DNA of 14,631 nucleotides, taken from an uncultured Collinsella sp. (GTDB taxonomy: Bacteria; Actinomycetota; Coriobacteriia; Coriobacteriales; Coriobacteriaceae). The first letter of the stretch is position 1. Each line of letters starts with the position of its first letter. The position numbers and the translations under genes were made by a program. The notes under the pieces are model-generated. The model was given only the letters and a program-made list of their open reading frames with translations, was not told where the DNA came from and did no database searches. The stretch is taken from NCBI GenBank assembly GCA_900550205.1, contig URRJ01000037.1, forward strand, positions 1-14,631, written 5' to 3'. Of the stretch, positions 1-7,832 are shown in pieces.

Positions 1-891
1 ACTGCAGCCCCCGCCTCCGTGGTACCCGCCGACTCTGCGGCGTCTTCGCATCGTGCGCCGGTCATTTGTGCCGTTTCTGGTTCGGGTGGCTGCGGCAAAT
101 CGACAATTGTCGCCACCATGGCGCACGCGGCCTCGCTGCTGGGCCTGCGCGCCGCCGTGCTCGACTTAGATCTGATGTTTGGAAACCTCTACGACCTGCT
201 GGGCGCCGATGCCCCGCACGATATGGCGAGTCTGATTGAGCCGTCTGCCTCGGGTGCGCTGGCAGAGCCCGACGTGGTTGCCGCTTCCATGCGCGTGGCT
301 CCGGGCGTTACGCTTTGGGGCCCCGTCGCAGCTCCCGAACAGGCCGAGCTCATGGCCCGTCCCGTGGAACTCTTGCTTGCTATTTTGCGGCGCGAGTCCG
401 ACGTGGTCTTTGTCGATACCTCGGTTTTTTGGGGCGATGCTGTTGCCGCCGCCGTGGCGGCAAGCGATCGTTGCCTGATAATGGGCGATGCGGCGGTGTC
501 GTCCGCGAGCTCTGCGGCGCGTGTTATTGAGCTGGCAAGTCGCGTGGGCGTGCCGCGCACGCGCATGAGCGCCGTGTTCAACCGGTTTGGTGCGCGCGGT
601 GCCGACGAGGATGTCGCCATGCGTTTTGAGATCGCATGCGCGCTCAGCTCTAAAATTCGCATCGCCGATGGTGGTCAGGACCTGGCTTCGCTTATGGCAT
701 TTGGCCGTGCCGATGAGGCGATAGGCCAAACGAGCGCCTTTGCTATGAGCGTGCGTGAGGCCACGCGCGAGATGCTTGTGGAGCTTGGCTGCGCCGTCGG
801 CCCGTGGGGCGATATGGTCAACGACCGTGCAATGCGCACCGAGCGTCCGCGCATTCGCCTGCCGTGGTCACGCGAGGGTGATCCGCGATGA
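1..891 (+). CDS. cpaE: TadZ/CpaE-like pilus-localisation ATPase (5' partial)
   Basis: This is a MinD/ParA-type (SIMIBI) P-loop protein of the TadZ/CpaE family. In known Tad systems that family places the secretion machine at the cell pole. The frame is open from base 1, so the true start lies upstream; the first start codon inside the window is GTG at 19. The P-loop GSGGCGKST is encoded at 79-105. It keeps the catalytic-loop Lys (97-99) but has Ser (82-84) where MinD/ParA proteins have the signature Lys of KGGxGK. The A'-like segment DLDLMFGNLYDLLG follows from 163, and VVFVDTS fits a Walker B strand. An N-terminal receiver-like domain, common in this family, would be upstream and cannot be judged. 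The stop overlaps the cpaF start in ATGA (888-891). The family call is secure from the P-loop plus the operon context. The exact subfamily (TadZ or CpaE) is less certain. Confidence 0.85.
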   Translation, partial: TAAPASVVPADSAASSHRAPVICAVSGSGGCGKSTIVATMAHAASLLGLRAAVLDLDLMFGNLYDLLGADAPHDMASLIEPSASGALAEPDVVAASMRVAPGVTLWGPVAAPEQAELMARPVELLLAILRRESDVVFVDTSVFWGDAVAAAVAASDRCLIMGDAAVSSASSAARVIELASRVGVPRTRMSAVFNRFGARGADEDVAMRFEIACALSSKIRIADGGQDLASLMAFGRADEAIGQTSAFAMSVREATREMLVELGCAVGPWGDMVNDRAMRTERPRIRLPWSREGDPR

Positions 892-2216
892 GCCTGCAGA
901 CAAGGATTAAGGCTGCCGGTGCAGCCGCGGCGGCAGCGCCCATCGACGCGGGTCGTCATCGCGCGATCAAGCGTCGTACCAAGCGCGCCGTGATGGATCG
1001 TATGGGATACGGCGAAGTGGCGCGCATCAGCGCCTACATCGACCCGGTGCTTGCCCGCACGGAGCTGCGCCCGGCGGTGGAGGCGGCGCTCAATGTGGAG
1101 GAGTCGACCGACCTGGCGGCGCCCGAGCGCGAGACCATCATCGACGAAATTCTGGACGACGTGGTGGGGCTTGGGCCATTGCAGCCGCTCATCGAAGACG
1201 ATACCGTCACCGAGATCATGATTAACGGCTGCCGCTCTGCCTTCTTTGAGCGTGGCGGTGTCCTGTATCCCATCGAGCATGCCTTTGACGACGATGAGCA
1301 GATTCGCGTGCTCATCGACCGCATCATCTCTCCGCTCGGCCGTCGCATCGACGAGCGCAGCCCTATCGTCAACGCGCGCCTCAAGACGGGGTATCGCGTC
1401 AATGCGGTGATTCCGCCCGTGGCGATCGACGGGCCGATTCTCACCATCCGCAAGTTCTCCGACCGCATTTGTTCGCTGGACGAGCTTGTGGGGTTGGGGT
1501 CTCTGCCGCTTTGGTATGCGCAGCTACTGTCGTGTGCGGTGTCGCTGCGGCAGGATTTGGCTGTCGCGGGCGGTACGGGGTCGGGCAAGACGACGCTGCT
1601 CAATGCGCTGTCGTGCGAGATTTCCACCGGCGAGCGCATTGTGACGATCGAGGATTCCGCCGAGCTCAAGTTTGCGCATCATCCGCATGTGGTGCGTCTG
1701 GAGGCTCGCGAAGCCTCAATCGAGGGTGAGGGCGCGGTGACGATTCGCGACCTGGTGACCAATGCCCTGCGCATGCGCCCCGACCGCATTGTGGTGGGCG
1801 AGGTGCGCGGCGCGGAATGCTGCGACATGTTGCAGGCCATGAATACCGGCCACGATGGGTCGCTCACCACGCTTCATGCGGGAACCGAGCAGGAGACGGT
1901 GGTGCGCCTGACACTGCTCGCGCGCTACGGCATCGACCTGCCAAGTGAGCTGATTGAGGAGCAGATTGCCATGGCGCTCGACGGCATCGTGATGTCCGAG
2001 CGCCATGCGGACGGCAAGCGCTTCGTGTCCTCGTACTCGGGGGTGCGTCGCGCCGCGACGGGTGGCGTGGAGCTCGAGCGCTACGTGACCTTCGATGCCG
2101 CTGAGCGCACTTGGACACTCGACCGCGAGCCACCGTTTATCGCGGAGGGCTTGCGCTCGGGAACACTCACACAAGAGGAGGTGGACGAATGGAGATCGCT
2201 GTGCCCCTCGTCGTAG
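888..2216 (+). CDS. cpaF: CpaF/TadA secretion ATPase of the Tad pilus
   Basis: This is the cytoplasmic hexameric ATPase that powers Flp pilus assembly (type II/IV secretion ATPase family, 442 aa). Visible motifs are a Walker A GGTGSGKTT at residues 228-236, an Asp-box-like IVTIEDSAEL at 251-260, a Walker B RIVVGEVRG at 300-308, and the His-box region SLTTLHAG at 325-332. The N-terminal part contains the usual VVGLGPLQPLIEDDTVTEIM segment of CpaF proteins. The start ATG 888 overlaps the upstream stop in ATGA, which suggests coupled translation. The 3' end overlaps tadB by 28 nt. Length is normal for the family and all catalytic motifs are present, so it should be active. The call is firm. Confidence 0.97.
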   Translation: MSLQTRIKAAGAAAAAAPIDAGRHRAIKRRTKRAVMDRMGYGEVARISAYIDPVLARTELRPAVEAALNVEESTDLAAPERETIIDEILDDVVGLGPLQPLIEDDTVTEIMINGCRSAFFERGGVLYPIEHAFDDDEQIRVLIDRIISPLGRRIDERSPIVNARLKTGYRVNAVIPPVAIDGPILTIRKFSDRICSLDELVGLGSLPLWYAQLLSCAVSLRQDLAVAGGTGSGKTTLLNALSCEISTGERIVTIEDSAELKFAHHPHVVRLEAREASIEGEGAVTIRDLVTNALRMRPDRIVVGEVRGAECCDMLQAMNTGHDGSLTTLHAGTEQETVVRLTLLARYGIDLPSELIEEQIAMALDGIVMSERHADGKRFVSSYSGVRRAATGGVELERYVTFDAAERTWTLDREPPFIAEGLRSGTLTQEEVDEWRSLCPSS

Positions 2217-3115
2217 GGGGTCTCGCGGGGCTGTCCGTTGCGACGGCGTGCGGGGCAGAGCCTCGTGTGCCGCGCGTCCCGCCGGCGGAACTGGCGCATC
2301 AAACGCTGGAGGCGGTGGCGGAAAAGCTGCCTCGTGACTTGGTGGAAAGCGACCTGCTGGCTCGGTTGGCCCGATCGTGGACGTCGCTGATTCCTACAGG
2401 TCGTTTGGGCTTTGTCATCGAGGACGATACGGCACGCCTGTCGTTTTTGCTGTTATCGAGTTGTGTTTTCTGCATTACGCTGGCTGTTGTATCGCTATCG
2501 CCCATAGGGTTTTTCCTGGGGATTATGGTGCCGTTCGTCATTGCCGCCGTCCGCAACGCCCTCGATTGCCGCCGCGAACGGCATGATGCCGAAGAGGCCA
2601 TGCCCGAGGCTTTTACGGCGCTTTCCATGTCGCTCGCCTCGGGTCATTCGCTGGCTCAGGGCATGCGTTTTGTGGGCGCCCATGCGCAGGAGCCGGTCCA
2701 TACCGAGTTTTTGCGCGTTGCCGCGGCCATTGAATGTGGCATCTCGGCAACCGATGCCTTGGATGATCTGTTGGCTCGCGTGGATGCTCCCGGGCTCTCG
2801 CTCGTCACCTTGGCACTCAAGGTCTCGCAGCGCACCGGTGCCCCGCTCGCCGGTTTGTTGTCCGAGGCGGCGAGCATGGTGGGGGAGCGCATTGAGCTTA
2901 AACGCCGTCTGGACGTTAAGACGTCGCAGGCGCGCATGTCGGCGCATATGGTCGCTGCGATGCCAGCGGGAATGTGCGCGGTGCTGGCCTTGCTTTCTGC
3001 CGATTTTCGCCGAGGTCTCGCGACGCCCGCGGGGGCCGGCGCCGTGGTGCTGGGCCTGGCCCTCAATGTCATCGCGCTGGTGGTTATCCGCCGCATTATG
3101 AGGATGGAGCTATGA
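2189..3115 (+). CDS. tadB: TadB inner-membrane platform protein (T2SF domain)
   Basis: This integral membrane protein of 308 aa belongs to the GspF/PilC-like family (T2SF domain). In Tad systems TadB and TadC form the platform on which the ATPase and pilin act. A longer frame opens at 2111, but the start chosen is ATG 2189. It has a perfect AGGAGG at 2176-2181, 7 nt upstream, and gives a hydrophobic N-terminus. Hydrophobic segments lie at about residues 4-20, 85-103, 105-121, 253-270 and 282-301. The cytoplasmic T2SF domain spans about 136-250, with the typical SLASGHSLAQGM and RTGAPLAGLLSEAA motifs. It overlaps cpaF by 28 nt and tadC in ATGA (3112-3115). Confidence 0.92.
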   Translation: MEIAVPLVVGGLAGLSVATACGAEPRVPRVPPAELAHQTLEAVAEKLPRDLVESDLLARLARSWTSLIPTGRLGFVIEDDTARLSFLLLSSCVFCITLAVVSLSPIGFFLGIMVPFVIAAVRNALDCRRERHDAEEAMPEAFTALSMSLASGHSLAQGMRFVGAHAQEPVHTEFLRVAAAIECGISATDALDDLLARVDAPGLSLVTLALKVSQRTGAPLAGLLSEAASMVGERIELKRRLDVKTSQARMSAHMVAAMPAGMCAVLALLSADFRRGLATPAGAGAVVLGLALNVIALVVIRRIMRMEL

Positions 3116-3753
3116 GTGCGCTTGCCGCCGCGGTGGCTTGCCTGTGCGCGCTGAGTGTCTTTGTCGCAACGGGCTTCGCGCGTGCGGAGGTGCGTGATAT
3201 CGCGATGGTTTGCAAGCGCGAAGCGGCGCTGGTTGCCGCCGCGGGCCGCTCGGCGGTCGATGCCCTGACCACACGAATGAAGGGTGTGTTTGGAGCGGGT
3301 GGCCCGGCGCAGGTATCGCTCGGAGATGTGTCCGAGATGATTGACGTTGTGCGCTTGGGGCTTTCCGCCGGCCTTTCGTTTGATGCGGCGCTCGAGGTCT
3401 TTTGTGCCAACCGCACGTCGGTGCTTGCCGTTCGGCTCGAGCGGGCATGCATGGCGTGGCAGGTTGGCGTGGGGACGCGCGAAGACGAGCTGCTGGCAGC
3501 CGCACACGACTTAGACGTGCGGGCGCTCGAGACCTTTGCCATTACGGTGGGGCAGGCACTTGCCCTGGGAGCCCCGCTCGCCGAGACGCTGGCGGCGCAG
3601 AGTCGCGAGATACGTGCGGCTCATCGTGCCGCAGTCGAGCGTGAAATCGAACGCGCGCCGGTCAAGCTACTGATTCCCACGGGCACGCTTATTCTGCCGG
3701 CGCTGCTGTTGTCCATATTGGGCCCGCTGCTGGGAGCAGGCGGGATGATGTAG
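3112..3753 (+). CDS. tadC: TadC inner-membrane platform protein (short T2SF domain)
   Basis: This is the second platform protein, partner of TadB, 213 aa. The start ATG 3112 overlaps the tadB stop in ATGA and follows a purine-rich AGGATGGAG (3101-3109). An in-frame start at 2974 lies deep in tadB and gives no sensible protein. Hydrophobic segments are at about residues 2-24 and 185-208. Between them lies one T2SF-like domain with MIDVVRLGLSAGLSFDAAL (76-94) and VGQALALGAPLAETLAAQS (146-164). Many TadC proteins are around 300 aa, so this one is short; compact versions are plausible for actinobacterial Tad loci. The call rests on the T2SF repeats and the position after tadB. Confidence 0.88.
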   Translation: MSALAAAVACLCALSVFVATGFARAEVRDIAMVCKREAALVAAAGRSAVDALTTRMKGVFGAGGPAQVSLGDVSEMIDVVRLGLSAGLSFDAALEVFCANRTSVLAVRLERACMAWQVGVGTREDELLAAAHDLDVRALETFAITVGQALALGAPLAETLAAQSREIRAAHRAAVEREIERAPVKLLIPTGTLILPALLLSILGPLLGAGGMM

Positions 3754-3763
3754 GGAGGAATAT

Positions 3764-3997
3764 ATGAACATGATGAGGGGCGCCGCGAGCAAAGCTCGGA
3801 GTTGGGCATTCTGTCAGGCAATTCGCGCTCACCAGCGCGCCAAGGCATTACTGCTGGAGGAAAGCGCGCAGGGCACTACCGAGTACGCCATCTTGGTCGG
3901 TGTGCTGGTAGTGATCGCGATTATCGCCATCGTCGCGTTTAAGGGCAAGGTCGAAGAGCTGTGGAACGCGATCAGCGACGGCATCAACAGCCTGTAG
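3764..3997 (+). CDS. flp: Flp-type major pilin precursor
   Basis: This is a small type IVb (Flp) prepilin of 77 aa, likely the main pilus subunit. A GGGAGGA at 3753-3759 sits 5 nt before ATG 3764; ATG 3770 is a possible second start. The leader is long and basic (35 residues). It is followed by the processing region ESAQGTTEYAILVG and a hydrophobic helix (about 42-59), then a short polar tail. Placing the conserved Glu (E40, followed by Y41) at mature position +5 puts the predicted cleavage between A35 and Q36, leaving a 42-aa subunit. The residue before the cut would then be Ala, not the usual Gly. The prepilin peptidase is not in the window. The next gene overlaps the 3' end by 37 nt if its GTG start is right. 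Confidence 0.92.
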   Translation: MNMMRGAASKARSWAFCQAIRAHQRAKALLLEESAQGTTEYAILVGVLVVIAIIAIVAFKGKVEELWNAISDGINSL

Positions 3998-4527
3998 ACC
4001 ATGGGCGACCTATTGGTTCGTTGCTGGTGCTTGCCTGTCTGATCGTGGCAATCGTGGCGGCGGTGTGGGGGCTTGGTGCTGCGCATCGGCGTGGTTCCGA
4101 TGGCGTCGAGGCCCCTGCCGTCACCACGTCCCGGGACGTTGCGGCGCAAGGTGACAACGCCTCTGCCGCAGATGAGGGTGCTTCCACCACGGCGCAGACG
4201 TTTTTGCAATCGCTCGATGCCCAGGCGGGCACGGTGCCGGAGCCGTCTGGGGACAGCGCCATTGCAGCGCGGCTTGCATGGTCCGAGGGCCGACCGATGA
4301 CAGAGGCGGCCGCGGACATGCTGCGCGCTTACCGAGAGATACCTACGGCGCGTCTTGCCTTGAGCGGCTACATCGACATTAAGGGCAACCTGTGGGGTGC
4401 CGTTGTGCGCGATGACCGCGGATGGGTCGACATGGTAACGGTCGCCGCAGACGAGGGTGACGCGTCGTGTCGCCTGCGTGCGGTGCGTCTGGTTCCACAA
4501 AAGACGATTCTTGAGGAGGGGTCGTGA
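3961..4527 (+). CDS. Unrecognised membrane-anchored protein in the Tad locus
   Basis: I do not recognise a family for this protein of up to 188 aa. No ATG in frame gives a sensible N-terminus. GTG 3961 is the best start, with only a weak GAAGAG before it and a 37-nt overlap with flp; TTG 4021 or GTG 4027 would trim it to the hydrophobic segment. The GTG 3961 form has a short charged N-terminus and one transmembrane helix at about residues 19-40. An Ala/Ser/Asp/Glu-rich linker (to about 100) follows, then a C-terminal domain of about 80 residues with alternating hydrophobic positions (LSGYIDIKGNLWGAVV, GWVDMVTVAA) that suggests beta strands. It lies between the two Flp-type pilin genes and its 3' end provides the ribosome-binding site of the second. 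A role as a periplasm-side or cell-wall-side assembly factor is inference only. Confidence 0.6.
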   Translation: MERDQRRHQQPVDHGRPIGSLLVLACLIVAIVAAVWGLGAAHRRGSDGVEAPAVTTSRDVAAQGDNASAADEGASTTAQTFLQSLDAQAGTVPEPSGDSAIAARLAWSEGRPMTEAAADMLRAYREIPTARLALSGYIDIKGNLWGAVVRDDRGWVDMVTVAADEGDASCRLRAVRLVPQKTILEEGS

Positions 4528-4528
4528 G

Positions 4529-4747
4529 ATGCAAGGTGCCCTGCGCGAGGATTCCGCCCAGTCGACCGTCGAATATGCCATCGTCACGCTGGCGCTCTTA
4601 TCGATTGCGCTGGCGATCGCCGGTCTTTGGCGCGCCGGAACCGATGGGCATCTGGCGGCGTTGGTCGAGCGGGCGGCGTCGCATGGCATTGCCCCGGCAT
4701 CGATTATCGATGCCGCTACGGGCGCGAAGGATATCGCGCTGTATTGA
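4529..4747 (+). CDS. Second Flp-like pilin or pseudopilin precursor
   Basis: This small prepilin has 72 aa. The start ATG 4529 is set by AGGAGG at 4514-4519, 9 nt upstream; an open frame reaches further up to 4457 but lacks a site. The leader is short (10 residues) and carries EDSA just before QSTVEYAIV. Cleavage between A10 and Q11 would put E15 at +5 and Y16 at +6, as in Flp pilins. The hydrophobic helix is at about residues 15-34, and a 38-residue polar tail follows that is unlike the tail of the first Flp. It is either a minor pilin or an alternative subunit. The stop overlaps the likely region of the next start. The class is clear from the EY motif and helix; its role as major or minor subunit is unknown. 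Confidence 0.8.
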   Translation: MQGALREDSAQSTVEYAIVTLALLSIALAIAGLWRAGTDGHLAALVERAASHGIAPASIIDAATGAKDIALY

Positions 4748-5222
4748 TGTCGCGCGCGAGGACAGGGCGCAATCGACCGTCGAGGCTGCCTTTTTGCTGC
4801 CGACGTTTTTGACGCTCATCCTGCTGGCGTTGCAGCCGGTGTGCCTGCTCTATACCCGAGCGGTCATGGAGTCTGCTGCCGCCGAGACCGCGCGGATTAT
4901 GACTACGACGACGGTGGATGACGACAGCGACTTGGAGGAATTCACCCGCCGCAGGCTCGCTGCGGTGCCCAACGTCTCGATATTCCATGCCGGAGGCCCG
5001 CTGTCGTGGGATATAGAGCTTGGACGGGCAAGCGCGGGCGGTACCTCGTCCGTGTCCATTGTCGGCGAAGTGAAGCCCTTGCCCGTGATTGGCGCATTTG
5101 CACGGGGCATGGGCAGCGCACGCGAGGGCGGATACGTTGAGCTCAAGGTCGATGTCTCATATCGTTCGCGTCCCGACTGGTTGGAGGGGGATTATGATTC
5201 GTGGATTGCTTCTTGGGGTTAA
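4710..5222 (+). CDS. TadE-like pseudopilin
   Basis: This minor pseudopilin is of the TadE type, 170 aa from ATG 4710. The processing region is REDRAQSTVEAAFLLPTF. Cleavage between A20 and Q21 puts E25 at +5, and the hydrophobic helix runs over about residues 26-48. A predicted extracytoplasmic domain with beta-rich character follows, ending in SYRSRPDW. The start is uncertain. ATG 4710 gives a basic 20-residue leader but has no ribosome-binding site and overlaps the upstream gene by 38 nt. A rare ATT at 4743 has AAGGA 11 nt before it and would give a short leader like those of its neighbours. The 3' end overlaps the next gene by 29 nt. TadE-like proteins are needed for Flp pilus formation in known systems. 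The class is well supported; the start is not. Confidence 0.8.
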   Translation: MPLRARRISRCIDVAREDRAQSTVEAAFLLPTFLTLILLALQPVCLLYTRAVMESAAAETARIMTTTTVDDDSDLEEFTRRRLAAVPNVSIFHAGGPLSWDIELGRASAGGTSSVSIVGEVKPLPVIGAFARGMGSAREGGYVELKVDVSYRSRPDWLEGDYDSWIASWG

Positions 5223-7356
5223 GCGTTTTTGGTCAACCCGCGTTCTGGCGCGCCGCCGGTGCTCCGGTTCCCGCCGCAAGCGGGGCGGTTTTATGGGCCG
5301 CGCCGGCATCGACCTGTTTATCGAAGACGGCGCTTACACCACGCTCTCCTCGGCGGTAGTCATTCTGGTGGTGCTTACGTTGCTGTTTTCCTCGACGGCG
5401 GCGATATGGAGCATGTCGCGCGCCGGAGACACCCAGGTGGCGGCCGATAGCGGTGCGCTGGCGGGCGCCAATGTGGTGTCGTCCTACCATACGGCTGCCA
5501 CGGTGCTCGATGCGTGTATTTTGAGCTTGGGCCTGGCGGGCTTTGCCACCATTGGTACCGGTCTGGTTGCCATGCTCATACCGGGCGCCGAGGTGGCGGG
5601 CGCCGATATCGTCGATACCGGTGTCGAGGTCATTAAGACGCGCAACAAGTTTGCCAAAAGCGCATCTAAGGGCCTTCAGAAAGTGGAGACCGCTCTGCCG
5701 TATCTGATTGCCGCGCGCGCCATGCAGGCTGTGTCGGCGCAGGATACCGAGGGTGTGACCTATACCGGCACGGCACTTGCCGTGCCTAGGACATCCGAGT
5801 CGGATTTTGCCGCGCTCGAAGGGTCCGAGATCTCGACCGACGCCATCGAAAACACTTCAAAGGATTTGGACTATGCTGCCAAGGAGTTGCAGAAGGCATC
5901 CGAGAAGACGGCAAAGGCCAAGGAACGTGCCTGGCTTGCAGACTGCGGCGGGTCGGACAAGGAGTCGGTCGGCAGCTGTTCGTGTATGTGGGAACGCGCG
6001 AAAAGTTTAACGGATCTTTCCGGTGGTCAGAACCCGCATTTCGCCTCGAGCATTACCTGGGAGCCGCAGGAGGCTCTCGACCGCGCGAAAGCGTACTACC
6101 ATCGACGGCTGACAGACGAGGCACCGAAGGGCTCGAGTGTCGAGATGATGGCGGAGTCCGCGGCACGCAAGGCGTTTTACAGTTATGCGAGCGACGAAGT
6201 CGATCGAGCCTACATACATGACGATGGCGACCAGATCTCGTCCTACATTCCGTTGCTGCCGCGAAATTCGGATGAGGTGCGCGCGACCGAGCTCTATACC
6301 GATGCGATATGGCCGACGAGCACAAATGACGGCAAGACGTATCTTCACTATGGAACAAGCTGTCCCAACTATGTAAAGGGAACTCCGGGCAGGCTGGCAT
6401 CGATCGCCGACTATGATGGGCGGGATCCGTGCGGGTGCTGTGGCTTCGATGTACTCAGCCTTGCTCGTGCGCCCATGCCCACATCGGTGATCGAGAGCGG
6501 CTTCGAATACCACTTTGATCGGTTCAAAGACGCCATGGAAGACTATGTCGACTGTCGCAAAAAGGAGGTCGAGCTCGAGCGTCAGACCGAGGACGAGGCC
6601 GAGCGCGCGGGCGGCGCATTTGACGACGCCATCAAGGCGCTCTCGGCCGAGCGCCCGCGTATCGCCCCGCCCGGGCGCAACGGCGTGGTCGCCTTTGCGG
6701 TCTCGGGCGATGTCGCGAGCCCCGATGAGCTCAACTCCTCGTTTAACACGCCGGTTGAACTGGGTAGCCGTGGTGCGATTTCTGCCGCGGTGCTGGCGCC
6801 CGACGATGCGACCGCGCAGAACAACGTGCTCGCGCGTTTCTTCTCGACCATGGAGGAGCGCTCGGGCGGAGGCATCGCGGGCGCCTTTGACGGCGTCATG
6901 GACGTATGGGGACAGCTGCTAGTGGGGTACGGAGATATCCAGCATGCGGCCGATGAACTCATGGGCAACCTGATTGGCGGTCTGGGAGGAGGTAGCGGAG
7001 TGCTGGGCTCCATTGCGTCGTGGCTTGGCGATACGGTGTCGGGGTCTGTGGCGGGGTTGGGCCTTGAGCCGTGCGACCTGCGCTTGCGAAAACCCGTGCT
7101 GACCGATACCGCAAATGTCATCAAGAGCCCGGGCTCTGATATTTCCGGCCTTTCCAAAGTGCAGGACAACCTGCGAAAGATCCCGCTCGGTGTAACCGAC
7201 CCCAAGGCGCTTTGCGAGGCCTTGCAGTACCAGGTCGAGCGTACGATCAACGAGGCGGTGTTCACCATCGCCGAGATTCCGCTGCCCGGCGGCGGCTCCA
7301 TTCCGATTACCGTCGATGTCGCTACGTTGGCGGGGGCGTTTGGCGGTGGATCGTAA
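5194..7356 (+). CDS. TadG-like large pilus-locus protein with Cys-rich centre
   Basis: This membrane-anchored protein of 720 aa has an N-terminal Tad/TadG-type module. The start ATG 5194 follows GGAGGGGG (5183-5190); ATG 5293 is a weaker alternative. Residues 1-40 are Arg-rich, a transmembrane helix lies at about 54-72, and the TadG hallmark QVAADSGALAGA is at 81-92. A second hydrophobic stretch lies at about 102-126. Likely coiled-coil segments are around 215-247 and 450-485. Eight Cys fall between 251 and 454 (C251, C262, C264, C390, C413, C415, C416, C454), including CGCC. The C-terminal third has Gly-rich runs. I see no von Willebrand A domain, which many TadG proteins have. TadE- and TadG-like proteins act as minor subunits or tip components in known Tad pili. 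A surface-exposed, disulfide-bonded role here is inference. Confidence 0.75.
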   Translation: MIRGLLLGVKRFWSTRVLARRRCSGSRRKRGGFMGRAGIDLFIEDGAYTTLSSAVVILVVLTLLFSSTAAIWSMSRAGDTQVAADSGALAGANVVSSYHTAATVLDACILSLGLAGFATIGTGLVAMLIPGAEVAGADIVDTGVEVIKTRNKFAKSASKGLQKVETALPYLIAARAMQAVSAQDTEGVTYTGTALAVPRTSESDFAALEGSEISTDAIENTSKDLDYAAKELQKASEKTAKAKERAWLADCGGSDKESVGSCSCMWERAKSLTDLSGGQNPHFASSITWEPQEALDRAKAYYHRRLTDEAPKGSSVEMMAESAARKAFYSYASDEVDRAYIHDDGDQISSYIPLLPRNSDEVRATELYTDAIWPTSTNDGKTYLHYGTSCPNYVKGTPGRLASIADYDGRDPCGCCGFDVLSLARAPMPTSVIESGFEYHFDRFKDAMEDYVDCRKKEVELERQTEDEAERAGGAFDDAIKALSAERPRIAPPGRNGVVAFAVSGDVASPDELNSSFNTPVELGSRGAISAAVLAPDDATAQNNVLARFFSTMEERSGGGIAGAFDGVMDVWGQLLVGYGDIQHAADELMGNLIGGLGGGSGVLGSIASWLGDTVSGSVAGLGLEPCDLRLRKPVLTDTANVIKSPGSDISGLSKVQDNLRKIPLGVTDPKALCEALQYQVERTINEAVFTIAEIPLPGGGSIPITVDVATLAGAFGGGS

Positions 7357-7832
7357 TGGCTGCTCGCGCGTGCTTGCACGAGGAGCGCGCCCAGGCAACG
7401 GTCGAGATGGCTGTGGTCACTCCCGTGCTTCTGGTGTTGGCACTCATCGTTTACAACATCATGGTCTATGCCGGCGCCGTTGCGCGTTTCGATCGCGTGG
7501 TGCCCGATATCGTGCTGGCGCACGCCGTGGCGCCGGGCGGGGAGGGCGACGACAGTGCTGTTGACGCTTCGGCACGCGTGCAGGCCGAGGTCCAGTCCGC
7601 CATGGAGGGCTATGACTTGCAGATTGAGGTGTCGAGCGAACAGGGTACGACGGCGACGGACAGCGGCCTGCTCTCGTTATCGGGAACATTTAGGACATAC
7701 ACCTGCACGATGAGCTATGAGCCCTGGCCCGGTGCGCTCAGTATCGCCGGCGTTTCGCTAGGGGCGCCGGCCACGCTTACGCACGAGCGTGCGGTGACGG
7801 TCGATCCGTGGCGTCCAGGGGTGGTCATGTGA
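7356..7832 (+). CDS. Second TadE-like pseudopilin
   Basis: This TadE-family pseudopilin has 158 aa. ATG 7356 shares its A with the TAA stop of the previous gene (TAATG), with GGTGGA at 7344-7349 upstream. The short leader ends in EERA. Cleavage between A12 and Q13 puts E17 at +5 in QATVEMAVVTPV, and the hydrophobic helix covers about residues 18-40. The remainder is a soluble domain with no motif I can name. The leader motif matches the other three pilin-type genes in the window, so one peptidase probably handles all. The stop overlaps the start of the DUF192 gene (GTGA at 7829-7832). Confidence 0.85.
   Translation: MAARACLHEERAQATVEMAVVTPVLLVLALIVYNIMVYAGAVARFDRVVPDIVLAHAVAPGGEGDDSAVDASARVQAEVQSAMEGYDLQIEVSSEQGTTATDSGLLSLSGTFRTYTCTMSYEPWPGALSIAGVSLGAPATLTHERAVTVDPWRPGVVM

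Noticed and set aside
2111..2188. Upstream extension of tadB within cpaF
   Set aside because: ATG 2189 has AGGAGG at ideal spacing and starts a hydrophobic N-terminus; the extension is the out-of-frame reading of cpaF.
4021..4060. Lipobox (LVLAC) in the orphan Tad-locus protein
   Set aside because: The strongly hydrophobic run continues well past the Cys, which fits a transmembrane helix and not a lipoprotein signal peptide.
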